A stretch of DNA of 64,000 nt from Bacillota bacterium (lineage in GTDB: Bacteria > Bacillota_I > Bacilli_A > Erysipelotrichales > Erysipelotrichaceae), in the NCBI GenBank assembly GCA_030526175.1, contig JAUNDJ010000002.1, forward strand, positions 23,912 to 87,911. Direction: 5' to 3'. Under the pieces are notes generated by a model. It was not told where the DNA came from. It saw only the letters and a program-made list of their open reading frames with translations, and searched no databases. Within the stretch, counting starts at the first letter, position 1, and every line of letters begins with the position of its first letter. Below, piece by piece: positions 41,532 to 50,000 of this stretch. Both the position numbers and the translations under genes were made by a program.

Positions 41532-41833
41532 TGGCACTAAAAGCGCACGAAATTAATGAAACAACTCGTTGGCAAGACTTAACAGAAGGTTTACAAGTGT
41601 ATGAACCTGCTACAAGCCGTCAATTTGATACAGGAGAATGGCGAACAGAAACACCTGTTTGCGATTGGGACAAATGTAAACAATGTTTATTATGCGTACC
41701 ATATTGTCCAGATTCTTGTATTCCAGTAAAAAATGGAAAACGATTAGAATTTGATTACGATCACTGCAAAGGATGTGGAATCTGCGTCAAAGCATGCCCA
41801 TTCAATGCGATTACTATGAAGGAGGGAAAATAA
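41531..41833 (+). CDS. 2-oxoacid:ferredoxin oxidoreductase, delta (ferredoxin-like) subunit
   Basis: A 100-residue 2x[4Fe-4S] protein that passes electrons from the TPP site to ferredoxin. Cluster motifs are WDKCKQCLLCVPYCPDSC and HCKGCGICVKACPF, eight cysteines with ferredoxin spacing. The 35 residues ahead of the first cluster dock it to the complex. It overlaps both neighbours by one base (TAATG), so the subunits are made in step. Confidence 0.95.
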   Translation: MALKAHEINETTRWQDLTEGLQVYEPATSRQFDTGEWRTETPVCDWDKCKQCLLCVPYCPDSCIPVKNGKRLEFDYDHCKGCGICVKACPFNAITMKEGK

Positions 41834-43014
41834 TGGCTATTAAAGAAAGAATGTCGGGAAATGAAGCAATTGCTCATGCGATTAAACAAATCAACCCAGA
41901 TGTCATGCCTGCTTTCCCAATCACACCATCAACAGAAATTCCACAATTCGTATCAACAATGATTGCGAATGGACAAATCACAACAGAATTTATTCCTGTT
42001 GAAAGCGAACACTCAAGTATGAGTGCTGCCATGGGTGCTAGTGCTGCTGGAGCACGTACTTTAACAGCCACTTCAAGTGCTGGGCTTGCGTATATGTGGG
42101 AAGTATTATATGTAGCCGCAAGTTCACGTTTACCAATTTGTATGGCTGTGGTAAACCGTGGTTTAACAGGTCCTTTAAATATCAATGCCGAACACTCAGA
42201 TAGTATGGGTGCTAGAGATTCCGGATGGATTCAAATTTATGCCGAAACAAACCAAGAAGTATACGATAACTTCTTACAAGCATATCGTATCGCTGAACAC
42301 CCTAGTGTTAAACTTCCAATCATGATCTGCCAAGATGGATTTATCACTTCACACGCGGTACAAAATATCACATTATGGGAAGATGAACCAATGAAACAAT
42401 TCGTTGGAGAATACGAACCAGAACACTATTTATTAAAAGAAGACGAAACAATGGCCGTTGGACCATATGCTCTATCAAGCTTCTGTATGGAAGCCAAAAA
42501 ACAACAAGCGCAAGCTATGGTCAATGCGAAACAAGTAATCTTAGATGTTGCCAAAGAATTCGAAGCCTTAACAGGACAAAAATATGGTTTCTTCGAAGAA
42601 TACCAAATGGAAGATGCCGAATATGCGATTGTAGCCATCGGTTCTATTTGTGGTGGTGTTAAAGATGCCGTAGATAACTTACGTGCTCAAGGTAAAAAAG
42701 TCGGATTGTTGAAAATTCGTGTCTTTAGACCTTTCCCTGCCGAAGAAATTGCGGCTTCCTTAAAAAATTGTAAAGCCATCGCTATTATGGATCGTGCCGA
42801 AAGCTATTCTACACAAGGAGGTCCATTAGGTGCCGAAGTTACAGCTGGATTATATAAAGCGAAATGTCAGGCAGAAGTTGTCAATATCATGTATGGTCTT
42901 TCAGGACGCGATACTAAAGTAGAAGAATTAGAAAATGTCTATGCAGATTTAGAAAAAATGGCTGCTGGAGAACTTCACTTTGATGAATATCCTTACTTAG
43001 GATTAAGAGATTAG
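41833..43014 (+). CDS. 2-oxoacid:ferredoxin oxidoreductase, alpha subunit
   Basis: A 393-residue subunit. The pyrimidine-binding region has SGNEAIAHAIKQI and AFPITPSTEIPQFV, followed by VESEHSSMSAAMGASAAGARTLTATSS, where the Glu would activate TPP (E-H-SS motif). A later VVNRGLTGPLNINAEHSD region and AIMDRAESYSTQGGPLG complete the family pattern. The start at 41833 overlaps the delta stop as TAATG. It cannot be decided from sequence alone whether pyruvate or a branched-chain 2-oxoacid is the substrate; the isoleucine T-box favours the latter. Confidence 0.94.
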   Translation: MAIKERMSGNEAIAHAIKQINPDVMPAFPITPSTEIPQFVSTMIANGQITTEFIPVESEHSSMSAAMGASAAGARTLTATSSAGLAYMWEVLYVAASSRLPICMAVVNRGLTGPLNINAEHSDSMGARDSGWIQIYAETNQEVYDNFLQAYRIAEHPSVKLPIMICQDGFITSHAVQNITLWEDEPMKQFVGEYEPEHYLLKEDETMAVGPYALSSFCMEAKKQQAQAMVNAKQVILDVAKEFEALTGQKYGFFEEYQMEDAEYAIVAIGSICGGVKDAVDNLRAQGKKVGLLKIRVFRPFPAEEIAASLKNCKAIAIMDRAESYSTQGGPLGAEVTAGLYKAKCQAEVVNIMYGLSGRDTKVEELENVYADLEKMAAGELHFDEYPYLGLRD

Positions 43015-43026
43015 GTAGGTGTAATC

Positions 43027-43971
43027 ATGGAACAAAAATTTAATTTTAGAGAAATCCAAGAACGCGAAGAACGTTTTGCACCAGGACACAGAATGTGTGC
43101 TGGATGTGGTGGACCTATCGCTGTTCGTAACGTATTAAAAGCTCTTCATCCTGGAGACAAAGCCGTAATCGGAAATGCCACTGGATGTTTGGAAGTATCA
43201 AGTTTTACATATCCATATACTTCTTATGAAGACAGTTATATTCACACAGCTTTTGCCAATGCAGGAGCTACTTTATCGGGTGTAGAAACAGCTTATAAAG
43301 CATTAAAGAAAAAAGGAAAAATCGACAGTACTTATAAATTCATCACATTTGGTGGAGACGGTGGTACATACGACATCGGTTTCCAATCTTTATCCGGAGC
43401 CATGGAACGTGGTCACGACATGGTTTATGTATGTTACGACAATGGAGCGTATATGAACACAGGAATCCAACGTTCATCCGCTACGCCAATGTTTGCGGAC
43501 ACAACCACAACACCAGTTGGAAAACAATCGGCTGGTAAAACACAATCTCGTAAAGATTTAGCTGCTATTATCGCCGATCACAACGTACCATATGTTGCCC
43601 AAACAACTTTCATCGGAAATATGAAAGACTTATATGAAAAGAGTGAAAAAGCCATTTATACACCAGGGGCTGCTTTCTTAAACATCTTAGCACCATGTCC
43701 TCGTGGATGGCGTTACGATTCACCAGATATCATCGAGATTTGTAAGTTAGCCGTAGAAACTTGTTACTGGCCATTATTCGAAGTTATCGATGGAAAATGG
43801 ATCCTTAACTACAAACCAAAGAAAAAATTACCATTAGAAATGTTCTTAAAGAAACAAGGTCGTTTTAAACACTTATTCAAACCTGGTAACGAAGATTTAC
43901 TACAAGCATTCCAAGAAGAAGTAGATCGTCGTTGGGAACAATTATTAGACCGTTGTCACGAAGAATATTAG
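43027..43971 (+). CDS. 2-oxoacid:ferredoxin oxidoreductase, beta (TPP) subunit
   Basis: A 314-residue TPP-binding subunit. MCAGCGGPIAVRNVL and NATGCLEVSSFTYPYTSY bear cysteines for a cluster, and the TPP/Mg motif is FGGDGGTYDIGFQSLSGAMERG with YDNGAYMNTGIQRS (GDG...N). A later LNILAPCPRGWRYD is family-specific. It is the last gene of the complex and is closed by a terminator at 43974-43997. Electron output would go to ferredoxin. Confidence 0.95.
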   Translation: MEQKFNFREIQEREERFAPGHRMCAGCGGPIAVRNVLKALHPGDKAVIGNATGCLEVSSFTYPYTSYEDSYIHTAFANAGATLSGVETAYKALKKKGKIDSTYKFITFGGDGGTYDIGFQSLSGAMERGHDMVYVCYDNGAYMNTGIQRSSATPMFADTTTTPVGKQSAGKTQSRKDLAAIIADHNVPYVAQTTFIGNMKDLYEKSEKAIYTPGAAFLNILAPCPRGWRYDSPDIIEICKLAVETCYWPLFEVIDGKWILNYKPKKKLPLEMFLKKQGRFKHLFKPGNEDLLQAFQEEVDRRWEQLLDRCHEEY

Positions 43972-43998
43972 AAAAAAGGCTGCATCTGCAGCCTTTTC
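43972..43998. terminator. Bidirectional terminator after the oxidoreductase operon
   Basis: An 11-bp stem (43974-43984 with 43987-43997) with an A-run on the left and TTTT on the right, between convergent genes. Confidence 0.8.
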
Positions 43999-44670
43999 TT
44001 ATGCCATATAGTATTGTTTTTTTAATCGCTTATGAAGATATTTGTAAGAAGTAATTTCTTCTTGAAGATACTTCGATTGATTCTGAATTGTATCTACACT
44101 CGATAATACATAAGTATACGGACGAATTTCTTTCGTATGAATCTCTTTTACTTCTTTTTGAAAACGACGTGTTTCATATTCCATCAAAGAAGATTTCATA
44201 TCTCTTTTTTTATCCATTAACGATTGTTTCAATTTACGCAATGTTTCAATATCATTTTCTAAATATGCTCGTTCAGCCTTTTCCCATAATTCTTCTTTAT
44301 CCTGAAGCTTTTGACTAATTTGGAAAAATAATCCTTGTATTTCATCTTGTTGCATTTTAGAAACATACGGTATTTGTTTGGCATTTTCTATTTCTTCACA
44401 TAAAGAAGTCCATTCTCTGAATTCCATCTCCATTTCTTTTTCAATTCGGCTTTCTATTTCTTGTTTTCCCAATCTTTCTTTTTTATACTGAATGCTCTTT
44501 TGAAGGTACTTACAAGCACACTTCCAACGATATTTTTCTTCAATTAAAGAACCAAATACATGTAAATATTCAATACGAACTTGATACGCTTTTTTTCTAC
44601 AAGCTTCTTTTTTAAAAAGCCATGCGGAATAATCTTCGTATACATTATTATCTGCAACAATCATTTCCAT
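43999..44670 (-). CDS. Helical coiled-coil protein of unknown function
   Basis: A 223-residue, almost wholly alpha-helical, charged cytoplasmic protein. The pattern VRIEYLHVFGSLIEEKYRWKCACKYLQK and the later EKAERAYLENDIETLRKLK resemble uncharacterised Firmicutes proteins often found near DnaJ-like genes, but no domain with known function is visible. It is monocistronic. The translation start is notable: the AAAGGAGG site lies in the loop of a perfect 8-bp hairpin that ends right at the ATG. Confidence 0.65.
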   Translation of the reverse strand: MEMIVADNNVYEDYSAWLFKKEACRKKAYQVRIEYLHVFGSLIEEKYRWKCACKYLQKSIQYKKERLGKQEIESRIEKEMEMEFREWTSLCEEIENAKQIPYVSKMQQDEIQGLFFQISQKLQDKEELWEKAERAYLENDIETLRKLKQSLMDKKRDMKSSLMEYETRRFQKEVKEIHTKEIRPYTYVLSSVDTIQNQSKYLQEEITSYKYLHKRLKKQYYMA

Positions 44671-44693
44671 ATGAGTACCTCCTTTGTACTCAT
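44671..44693 (-). promoter_or_regulatory. Hairpin that presents the Shine-Dalgarno in its loop
   Basis: ATGAGTAC (44671-44678) and GTACTCAT (44686-44693) form an 8-bp perfect stem; the 7-nt loop on the mRNA is AAAGGAG, and the start codon follows the stem immediately. Confidence 0.6.
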
Positions 44694-44709
44694 AGAATAC
44701 GTTTTATAT

Positions 44710-44726
44710 TGACATTTAATATGTCA
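44710..44726. repeat. Inverted repeat TGACAT-N5-ATGTCA
   Basis: Six-base perfect arms (44710-44715, 44721-44726) between the AIM24 terminator and the helical-protein gene. It may be an operator for the latter, whose -10 would lie at about 44693-44698. Confidence 0.35.
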
Positions 44727-44738
44727 CTTTAGAAATAG

Positions 44739-44758
44739 AAAAAGCGTCCATAGACGCT
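44739..44758 (-). terminator. Terminator of the AIM24-like gene
   Basis: A 6-bp GC-rich stem (44743-44748 with 44753-44758) and TTTTT tail on the minus strand. Confidence 0.7.
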
Positions 44759-44764
44759 CGCTTC

Positions 44765-45445
44765 TTATTTTGATGGCATTACAATATATGGTTGGATCGC
44801 ATTGGCAAGTTGAGGCGCCGGCATGGTTTGTAAGACAACTCGTCCTGGACCCGTAATTACTGTATTAAACAATCCTTCTCCGCCAAGTAAGACATTTTTT
44901 ACACCTTTCACCGATTGGACATCAATACTACAAGTGGAATCCATTAGCGCTAAATGTCCAGTGTCTACCAAAATGGATTCTCCTGCACGAAGCTCTTTGA
45001 TTTCTGTTGATCCGTCAATTTCGATAAATGCCACTCCATGTCCAGATAATCGTTGCATGATAAATCCTTCTCCACCAAACAATCCACTACCAAATTTCTT
45101 TTGGAAAAAGATGGATAATTCTACATTTTCAGTAGATGCCAAATATGCACTTTTTTGACAAATGATATCTTGTCCTGGTTTGATTTCTAAGGCCAAAATA
45201 TCGCCTGGGAAAGACGATGCGAACGCAATGCTTCCTTCTTTTCCTTTTGCGGTATAAATATTGTGGAATAATTTTTCTCCACTAAAAGCTTTGGTGAATA
45301 GTTTCCCCATTCCACCGCCAGCTGTTTCCATTTCCATATTCGAACTCATCCAGCTCATAGCTCCAGATTCACATTTAATTTTTTCTCCCTCAGATAAGTA
45401 ACATTCCACCACTGGTAATGGTGCTCCTTTGATTTCATATTTCAT
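44765..45445 (-). CDS. AIM24/TIGR00266 family protein
   Basis: A 226-residue beta-rich protein of the AIM24 (DUF124) family. Signatures are CESGAMSWMSSNMEMETAGGGMGKLFTKAFSG in outline (residues about 25-55: GAMSWMSSN, then GKLFTKAF), GEKLFHNIY, FPGDILALEI, FIEIDGSTEIKEL and VLLGGEGLFNTVITGPG at the C-terminus. The family has a tryptophan-RNA-binding-attenuation-like fold; the biochemical role in bacteria is unknown. GAGGAGG precedes the ATG. It is monocistronic. Confidence 0.9.
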   Translation of the reverse strand: MKYEIKGAPLPVVECYLSEGEKIKCESGAMSWMSSNMEMETAGGGMGKLFTKAFSGEKLFHNIYTAKGKEGSIAFASSFPGDILALEIKPGQDIICQKSAYLASTENVELSIFFQKKFGSGLFGGEGFIMQRLSGHGVAFIEIDGSTEIKELRAGESILVDTGHLALMDSTCSIDVQSVKGVKNVLLGGEGLFNTVITGPGRVVLQTMPAPQLANAIQPYIVMPSK

Positions 45446-45551
45446 ATTTAATTTCCTCCTCTTATTTTTTACAACTCTAATTTAAAGGATAAATATTACA
45501 AAAAGACTTACTTTTCATTAATATAACCTTAAACTGCCACGATTCTTGTAC

Positions 45552-45564
45552 TAAAATATATATA
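45552..45564 (+). promoter_or_regulatory. -10 element placed for a leaderless MATE transcript
   Basis: TAAAAT at 45552-45557 ends 6 nt before the ATG at 45564. A weak TTAAAC lies 17 bp upstream. No ribosome site is present. Confidence 0.45.
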
Positions 45565-46913
45565 TGAAGACAACAAATAAAAAATCTAAGACAAGAGACA
45601 TGACCACTGGTTCCATTCCTTTGCACCTTATTCTATTTTCACTACCACTCTTATTAGGAAATATTTTTCAATTACTATATAACACCGTTGATACCTGGGT
45701 TGTAGGAAACTATGTAAGTACCCAAGCTTTGGCTGCCGTAGGGGCTACGACACCCATTGTTAATATTATGGTTTTCTTTTTTAATGGACTTTCTATTGGT
45801 GCAGGAGTCGTAATCGCGAGAAATTATGGGGCAAAGGATTTGGAAAAATTACACATTTCTATTGAAACTACAATGGCAATGACATTTATTCTAAGCGTTT
45901 TATTTTCGATTATAGGCGTAATATTCATTCGTCCGATGTTGCATCTTATTTCAACACCAGAAGATGTTATTCAAGATGCTTCCACTTATCTTCGAATTTA
46001 TTTTGCGGGAATTGCCGGTCTATTAATCTACAATATGGCCAGTGGTATATTAAGAGCTGTAGGAGATACCAAACGCCCATTATATTTTTTAATGTTCACT
46101 AGTATATTGAATATTATCTTGGACTTAGCTTTTGTGATTATTTTCAAAATGGGTATTGCGGGAGTTGGATTGGCAACCATCATTTCTCAAATCATTTCTG
46201 CCATTGGTGTGATAACTTTACTAACAAGATCCAACGATATATACAAACTCACTTGGAACGATTGCAAAATTCAGCTTCCAATGTTGAAACAAATTTTAAG
46301 TATTGGTTTGCCAACCGCTATTCAATCTATGATTACTTCGTTCTCTAATGCCTTTGTTCAATCCTATATTAATGTCTTTGGTTCTTCGTGCGTAGCCGGA
46401 TGGTCTTGTTACGGAAAATTAGACCAATTTGCGTTCTTGCCCATGTCAAGCCTAGCTAATGCAGCCACTACTTTTGTTGGACAAAATATCGGTGCAAACA
46501 AAGAAGAACGAGCCAATAAGGGAACTTTTATAACCATAGGAATGACAATTGGTATCACGCTTTTCACTTCTATTCTATTATTTGTTTATACACCACAAGC
46601 CATTTCTATCTTTTCTAAAGATGCATCTGTTATTCAATATGGTGTGATGTTTTTAAGAACCAACATCTTCTTCTTATGTTGCAACTGTATTAACCATGTA
46701 TTAGCTGGATCGTTACGAGGAAGAGGCGATTCGAAAGCTCCAATGTTTATCATGATATTTTCTTTCGTAATATTAAGACAAATATACTTATTCATTATGA
46801 CACATTTTATTTCCAACACACCAAGAATGGTTGGGCTTGGTTATCCACTAGGATGGGTATTCTGTTGTATCATTGAAGTTTCCTATTTCTATTTCCACTA
46901 TAAGAGGCAATAA
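45564..46913 (+). CDS. MATE family multidrug/metabolite efflux transporter
   Basis: A 449-residue antiporter with twelve predicted membrane helices. It opens with MTTGSIPLHLILFSLPLLLGN, then NTVDTWVVGNYVSTQALAAVG near residue 40, a MATE signature, and the two halves show the usual repeat (NMASGILRAVGDTKRPLYF and NHVLAGSLRGRGDSKAPMFI). It belongs to the DinF/NorM-like branch common in Clostridia. There is no ribosome site and a -10-like hexamer lies 6 nt before the ATG. The substrate is unknown. A terminator overlaps the stop codon. Confidence 0.92.
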   Translation: MKTTNKKSKTRDMTTGSIPLHLILFSLPLLLGNIFQLLYNTVDTWVVGNYVSTQALAAVGATTPIVNIMVFFFNGLSIGAGVVIARNYGAKDLEKLHISIETTMAMTFILSVLFSIIGVIFIRPMLHLISTPEDVIQDASTYLRIYFAGIAGLLIYNMASGILRAVGDTKRPLYFLMFTSILNIILDLAFVIIFKMGIAGVGLATIISQIISAIGVITLLTRSNDIYKLTWNDCKIQLPMLKQILSIGLPTAIQSMITSFSNAFVQSYINVFGSSCVAGWSCYGKLDQFAFLPMSSLANAATTFVGQNIGANKEERANKGTFITIGMTIGITLFTSILLFVYTPQAISIFSKDASVIQYGVMFLRTNIFFLCCNCINHVLAGSLRGRGDSKAPMFIMIFSFVILRQIYLFIMTHFISNTPRMVGLGYPLGWVFCCIIEVSYFYFHYKRQ

Positions 46914-46928
46914 GCTGTCTCTTTTTTT
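46903..46928 (+). terminator. Terminator of the MATE gene
   Basis: A 7-bp stem with one G-T pair (46903-46909 with 46916-46922) and a T-run, overlapping the stop codon. Confidence 0.65.
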
Positions 46929-46962
46929 GTGATATACTTTGAAAAGAGAAAGAAGAGAAAAT

Positions 46963-47778
46963 ATGAGCAACACCCAAAATTTAGTCATGTTTATTGAACA
47001 TTGTGATCTACAAGTGACCAATGAAACAGAACATTCAATTTCCAAAGAGTTAATCAAAGAAATCACGAACAATGAAGATCTGATTATTGAAAAGGTTTCG
47101 GAACGATCTTTAGTCTCGCAAGCTTCAATCAGCCGTTTTATTCGAAAAGCGAAATTCCCAAGTTGGGCAACGTTCAGAAGCCATTGTACAGCTACGGCAG
47201 AACATATGCGAATGCGAAGAATGGCTCGCCATAATAAACTTTTTAAAAAAGAATCTAAAGAAGAAATAGCGGATGTCTTATACAATCGCATCTTCGAAAA
47301 TGTATATGCGACAAAAAAGAATTTGGATTATGAAAAAATTGACGTTTTACTTTCTATGATGTTAGAAGCCGACCAAGTTATGATCTTAGGTGATGAGCAT
47401 GCATTGTCTATTTTCTATACCCTACAACTCGATCTTGTTTTTCATGGAATTCCTACATATTTGTATCGCCTAGAAAATGTTCAGAAGCTTCAAACGAACT
47501 TCTTAACCGAAAAGAGCGTACTTTTATATTTAAGCATTGAAGATTTGTTTACCAGAAACAATCACATTCAAATCTTAGAAACGGCTAAAAAAAAGCATTG
47601 TAAAATCGCTTGTTTAGCCCAACAAGAATTATCCATTCATTCTCTTTTTGATTATTTCTACCTTTATGGAATAGAGAATTCGACTAACGATGGATATTAC
47701 TCTTTATTCTTTTTGTCACAGCTACTATCCGAACTTCTTGTCGAAAAACAGCGAAATGTAAGCTCTTTCAGATATTGA
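46963..47778 (+). CDS. MurR/RpiR family transcriptional regulator
   Basis: A 271-residue regulator. The N-terminal HTH_6 domain (about 10-85) has DLIIEKVSERSLVSQASISRFIRKAKFPSW, in which SQASISRFIRK is the recognition helix. The C-terminal part is SIS-like (QVMILGDEHALSIFYTLQLDL) but the phosphosugar-binding serines are not clear, so the effector is uncertain. I use the ATG at 46963 behind a weak GAAGAG site. It lies upstream of a secreted esterase gene with an 83-bp gap and may control it or the neighbouring transporter. Confidence 0.85.
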   Translation: MSNTQNLVMFIEHCDLQVTNETEHSISKELIKEITNNEDLIIEKVSERSLVSQASISRFIRKAKFPSWATFRSHCTATAEHMRMRRMARHNKLFKKESKEEIADVLYNRIFENVYATKKNLDYEKIDVLLSMMLEADQVMILGDEHALSIFYTLQLDLVFHGIPTYLYRLENVQKLQTNFLTEKSVLLYLSIEDLFTRNNHIQILETAKKKHCKIACLAQQELSIHSLFDYFYLYGIENSTNDGYYSLFFLSQLLSELLVEKQRNVSSFRY

Positions 47779-47861
47779 AAGTGGCTTTTTCTTTTAGGAA
47801 TGGTTTCTTACCTACTGTTTACTTACAATAACTTTATCATTATTCATAAAGGAGAAGAAAA

Positions 47862-49151
47862 ATGAACACAAACAAATTTATCAAAATTGCTTGTGCACTA
47901 GGAATGTCATTATCCGTAGTTGCTTGTGCTTCTAATAATGCAACGGAAGAAAAAATGAATTTTGAACCTGGTGCAACAGTATTTGAATCGGAAGATTCAC
48001 CTTCTGGTTACATGGTACACTTTGCTTACCAACCAGAAAAAGAAGTAAAAGAAGTTAAAGTTACTGGTCCTTTTGAATATGTGGATCCAAATTTAGACTT
48101 ACACGATGAAAAGAATATGTATTCACCATATGAATACAAAGCAGGTATGTATGCGACAAACTGTGCACCTGGTCCTTTCACTTGGGGATATACAGAAAAC
48201 TTAACTTTAAATGAAGAAACAAAAACATACGAATTAGAATTCCCTATCACTAGTGGATCGTTTGCGTATAGCTATATTGTTACTTATGAAGATGGTACAG
48301 AAGAAACAATTGCCGACCCAGCAAATCCTTCACCAGCAGCGGAAAACACGAAATCAAATATCGCAACTGGAGATATCACACACTCTATTGTTTATGGAAA
48401 ATTTGATGAAGAAAAACAAGCGGGTTCTCCTAACTTAGACTTTGTATTAAAAAGCGACAACAAAGGAACTTTAGAATATGTAGAATACAAAGGAAATTTA
48501 GCCGATGACCAAGATTTAGGAATTTATACACCAAAAGGATACGACGCAAATCGTAAAGAACCATATCAAGTTGTTTATATGTCACATGGTGGTGGTGGAA
48601 ACGAAACCGACTGGTTTGCGATGGGACACGCCGACAATATTGTTGCGAATTCTAGTAAAGATGTCATCGTTGTTACTATGGACAATAGTTCATACGAATG
48701 GGATTTCGAAAAAATTGAAGACAATGTATTAAACTATATCATTCCTTATGTAGAAGCAAACTACAGTGTTTCTAAAGACGCAAAAGATCGTGCATTCTGT
48801 GGATTGTCAATGGGTTCTATGACAACTTTCCACATGTTCTATGATCACGCTACAGAATTCGGATATTTTGGAGCTTACTCTGGTCCTGACATGACAGCTA
48901 TTAAAGAAGGAGCGCCTGGTACAGACACAACTCCACTTTATATCACAGTTGGAACATGTGACATCGCTTCGGCAAACATCATGCCTAACGATGATGAAAC
49001 TAAGAAGAAAAAATATGAAGATTTCAAAGAATATTTAGAAGGACACCCAATGAAAAATGTGATTGATGGTGGATATATTAAAGGTTCTCACGACTGGTTC
49101 GTTTGGTCTCAATCTTTCTATACATTCTTAAACGATATCGCTTTTAAATAA
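47862..49151 (+). CDS. Secreted esterase lipoprotein, feruloyl/acetylxylan esterase (CE1) type
   Basis: A 429-residue lipoprotein with lipobox LSVVAC (Cys near residue 22). A beta-sandwich N-terminal domain of about 150 residues (VHFAYQPEKEVKEVKVTGPF, GPFTWGYTENL) resembles the E-set/CBM48-like module of CE1 esterases. The catalytic domain has YQVVYMSHGGGGNETDWF (oxyanion), AFCGLSMGSMTTF with the nucleophilic Ser, an Asp in the VGTCDIA region and the His in KGSHDWFVW. It would cleave ester links on plant cell-wall material or O-acetyl groups at the cell surface. AAAGGAGAAG precedes the ATG; a terminator follows the stop. Confidence 0.87.
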   Translation: MNTNKFIKIACALGMSLSVVACASNNATEEKMNFEPGATVFESEDSPSGYMVHFAYQPEKEVKEVKVTGPFEYVDPNLDLHDEKNMYSPYEYKAGMYATNCAPGPFTWGYTENLTLNEETKTYELEFPITSGSFAYSYIVTYEDGTEETIADPANPSPAAENTKSNIATGDITHSIVYGKFDEEKQAGSPNLDFVLKSDNKGTLEYVEYKGNLADDQDLGIYTPKGYDANRKEPYQVVYMSHGGGGNETDWFAMGHADNIVANSSKDVIVVTMDNSSYEWDFEKIEDNVLNYIIPYVEANYSVSKDAKDRAFCGLSMGSMTTFHMFYDHATEFGYFGAYSGPDMTAIKEGAPGTDTTPLYITVGTCDIASANIMPNDDETKKKKYEDFKEYLEGHPMKNVIDGGYIKGSHDWFVWSQSFYTFLNDIAFK

Positions 49152-49160
49152 TATGTTTGT

Positions 49161-49187
49161 AAAGAATGCTTCGGCATTCTTTTTTTT
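49161..49187 (+). terminator. Terminator of the esterase gene
   Basis: A 9-bp stem (49161-49169 with 49174-49182) closed by a TTCG loop and followed by a T-run. Confidence 0.9.
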
Positions 49188-49216
49188 GTGTATAATAGGG
49201 ATGTGAGGTAAAAAAA

Positions 49217-49684
49217 ATGAATGATATTGTGATTGTAGAAACTAGATGTGGAATGACGCCTGGAGAATTAACTTCGGAAGGATATATTCCTGGAAATATC
49301 GTTTGCCAAGTTCAATTTACCATGAATAATGAAACGCTATTTCTTAGTGAAGTAGAAGTGGATGGAGAACCTAATTTTTATTTAAACAAAAAAGATGAAT
49401 TTGATGCGATGGTAAAAGAAGATTTTGATGACGATGTATATATGGATATGATGGAAGCTTCCTACATTGAATCGATTGGTAACATCGATCTAATCGATTA
49501 TGAAACAATGTTTACTGACATTCGTAATAGCTCCACGAATATCGCAAAACTTGTTCAATACATTGTAGCCGTTATTCGCATGGATTTTGAAGAAACAGAA
49601 ATGTATATCCAAGCTACTAAAGGAAAGAACGTTTTGGATATCACAATACCTAAAACTGACATTGAAGAAGATATTTTTGGATAG
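49217..49684 (+). CDS. Conserved-looking hypothetical acidic protein
   Basis: A 155-residue acidic cytoplasmic protein, beta strands in the first half (VETRCGMTPGELTSEGYIPG, FTMNNETLFLSEVEVDG) and helices in the second. No signal, membrane segment or known motif is seen. GAGGT lies 7 nt before the ATG. It is the first of three closely spaced small genes with the glutaredoxin-like and zinc-ribbon genes. Confidence 0.6.
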   Translation: MNDIVIVETRCGMTPGELTSEGYIPGNIVCQVQFTMNNETLFLSEVEVDGEPNFYLNKKDEFDAMVKEDFDDDVYMDMMEASYIESIGNIDLIDYETMFTDIRNSSTNIAKLVQYIVAVIRMDFEETEMYIQATKGKNVLDITIPKTDIEEDIFG

Positions 49685-49694
49685 GAGAAGAATT

Positions 49695-49997
49695 ATGAAA
49701 GTTTATGGAACACCACTTTGTATCGATTGCCGTAATTTTGTCGCAATTTGTCAAAATAGAGGCATTGAAATCGAATATGTAAATATTACGGAGAGCACAA
49801 AAACATTAAAAGAGTATCTTGTACTTCGTGATACACATCCTGCATTTGAACCAAAACGCGGATTGGAAAAAATCGGAATTCCTTTTATTATGTTAGGGGA
49901 TAAATATACATTTAATGTAGACGAAGCTTTTTCTTGGATTGGTCAAGAACCTGTTCGTGAAGAAGAAATCATCGAAAAACGTCCAGAAGAGGCTTAA
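49695..49997 (+). CDS. Glutaredoxin-like protein (COG4545 type)
   Basis: A 100-residue thioredoxin-fold protein. MKVYGTPLCIDCRNFVAIC gives the CxxC motif as CIDC at residues 9-12, and GIPFIMLGD carries the cis-proline. The C-terminal 20 residues are charged. It should act as a thiol oxidoreductase or metal chaperone in the cytoplasm. The start at 49695 has GGAG 7 nt upstream; it follows the hypothetical gene by 10 bp. Confidence 0.85.
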   Translation: MKVYGTPLCIDCRNFVAICQNRGIEIEYVNITESTKTLKEYLVLRDTHPAFEPKRGLEKIGIPFIMLGDKYTFNVDEAFSWIGQEPVREEEIIEKRPEEA

Positions 49998-50000
49998 TTC

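Noticed and set aside
41833..43014. Naming the oxidoreductase as pyruvate:ferredoxin oxidoreductase (porA)
   Set aside because: The four-subunit form is shared by pyruvate and branched-chain enzymes; the isoleucine-type T-box argues against a confident pyruvate call.
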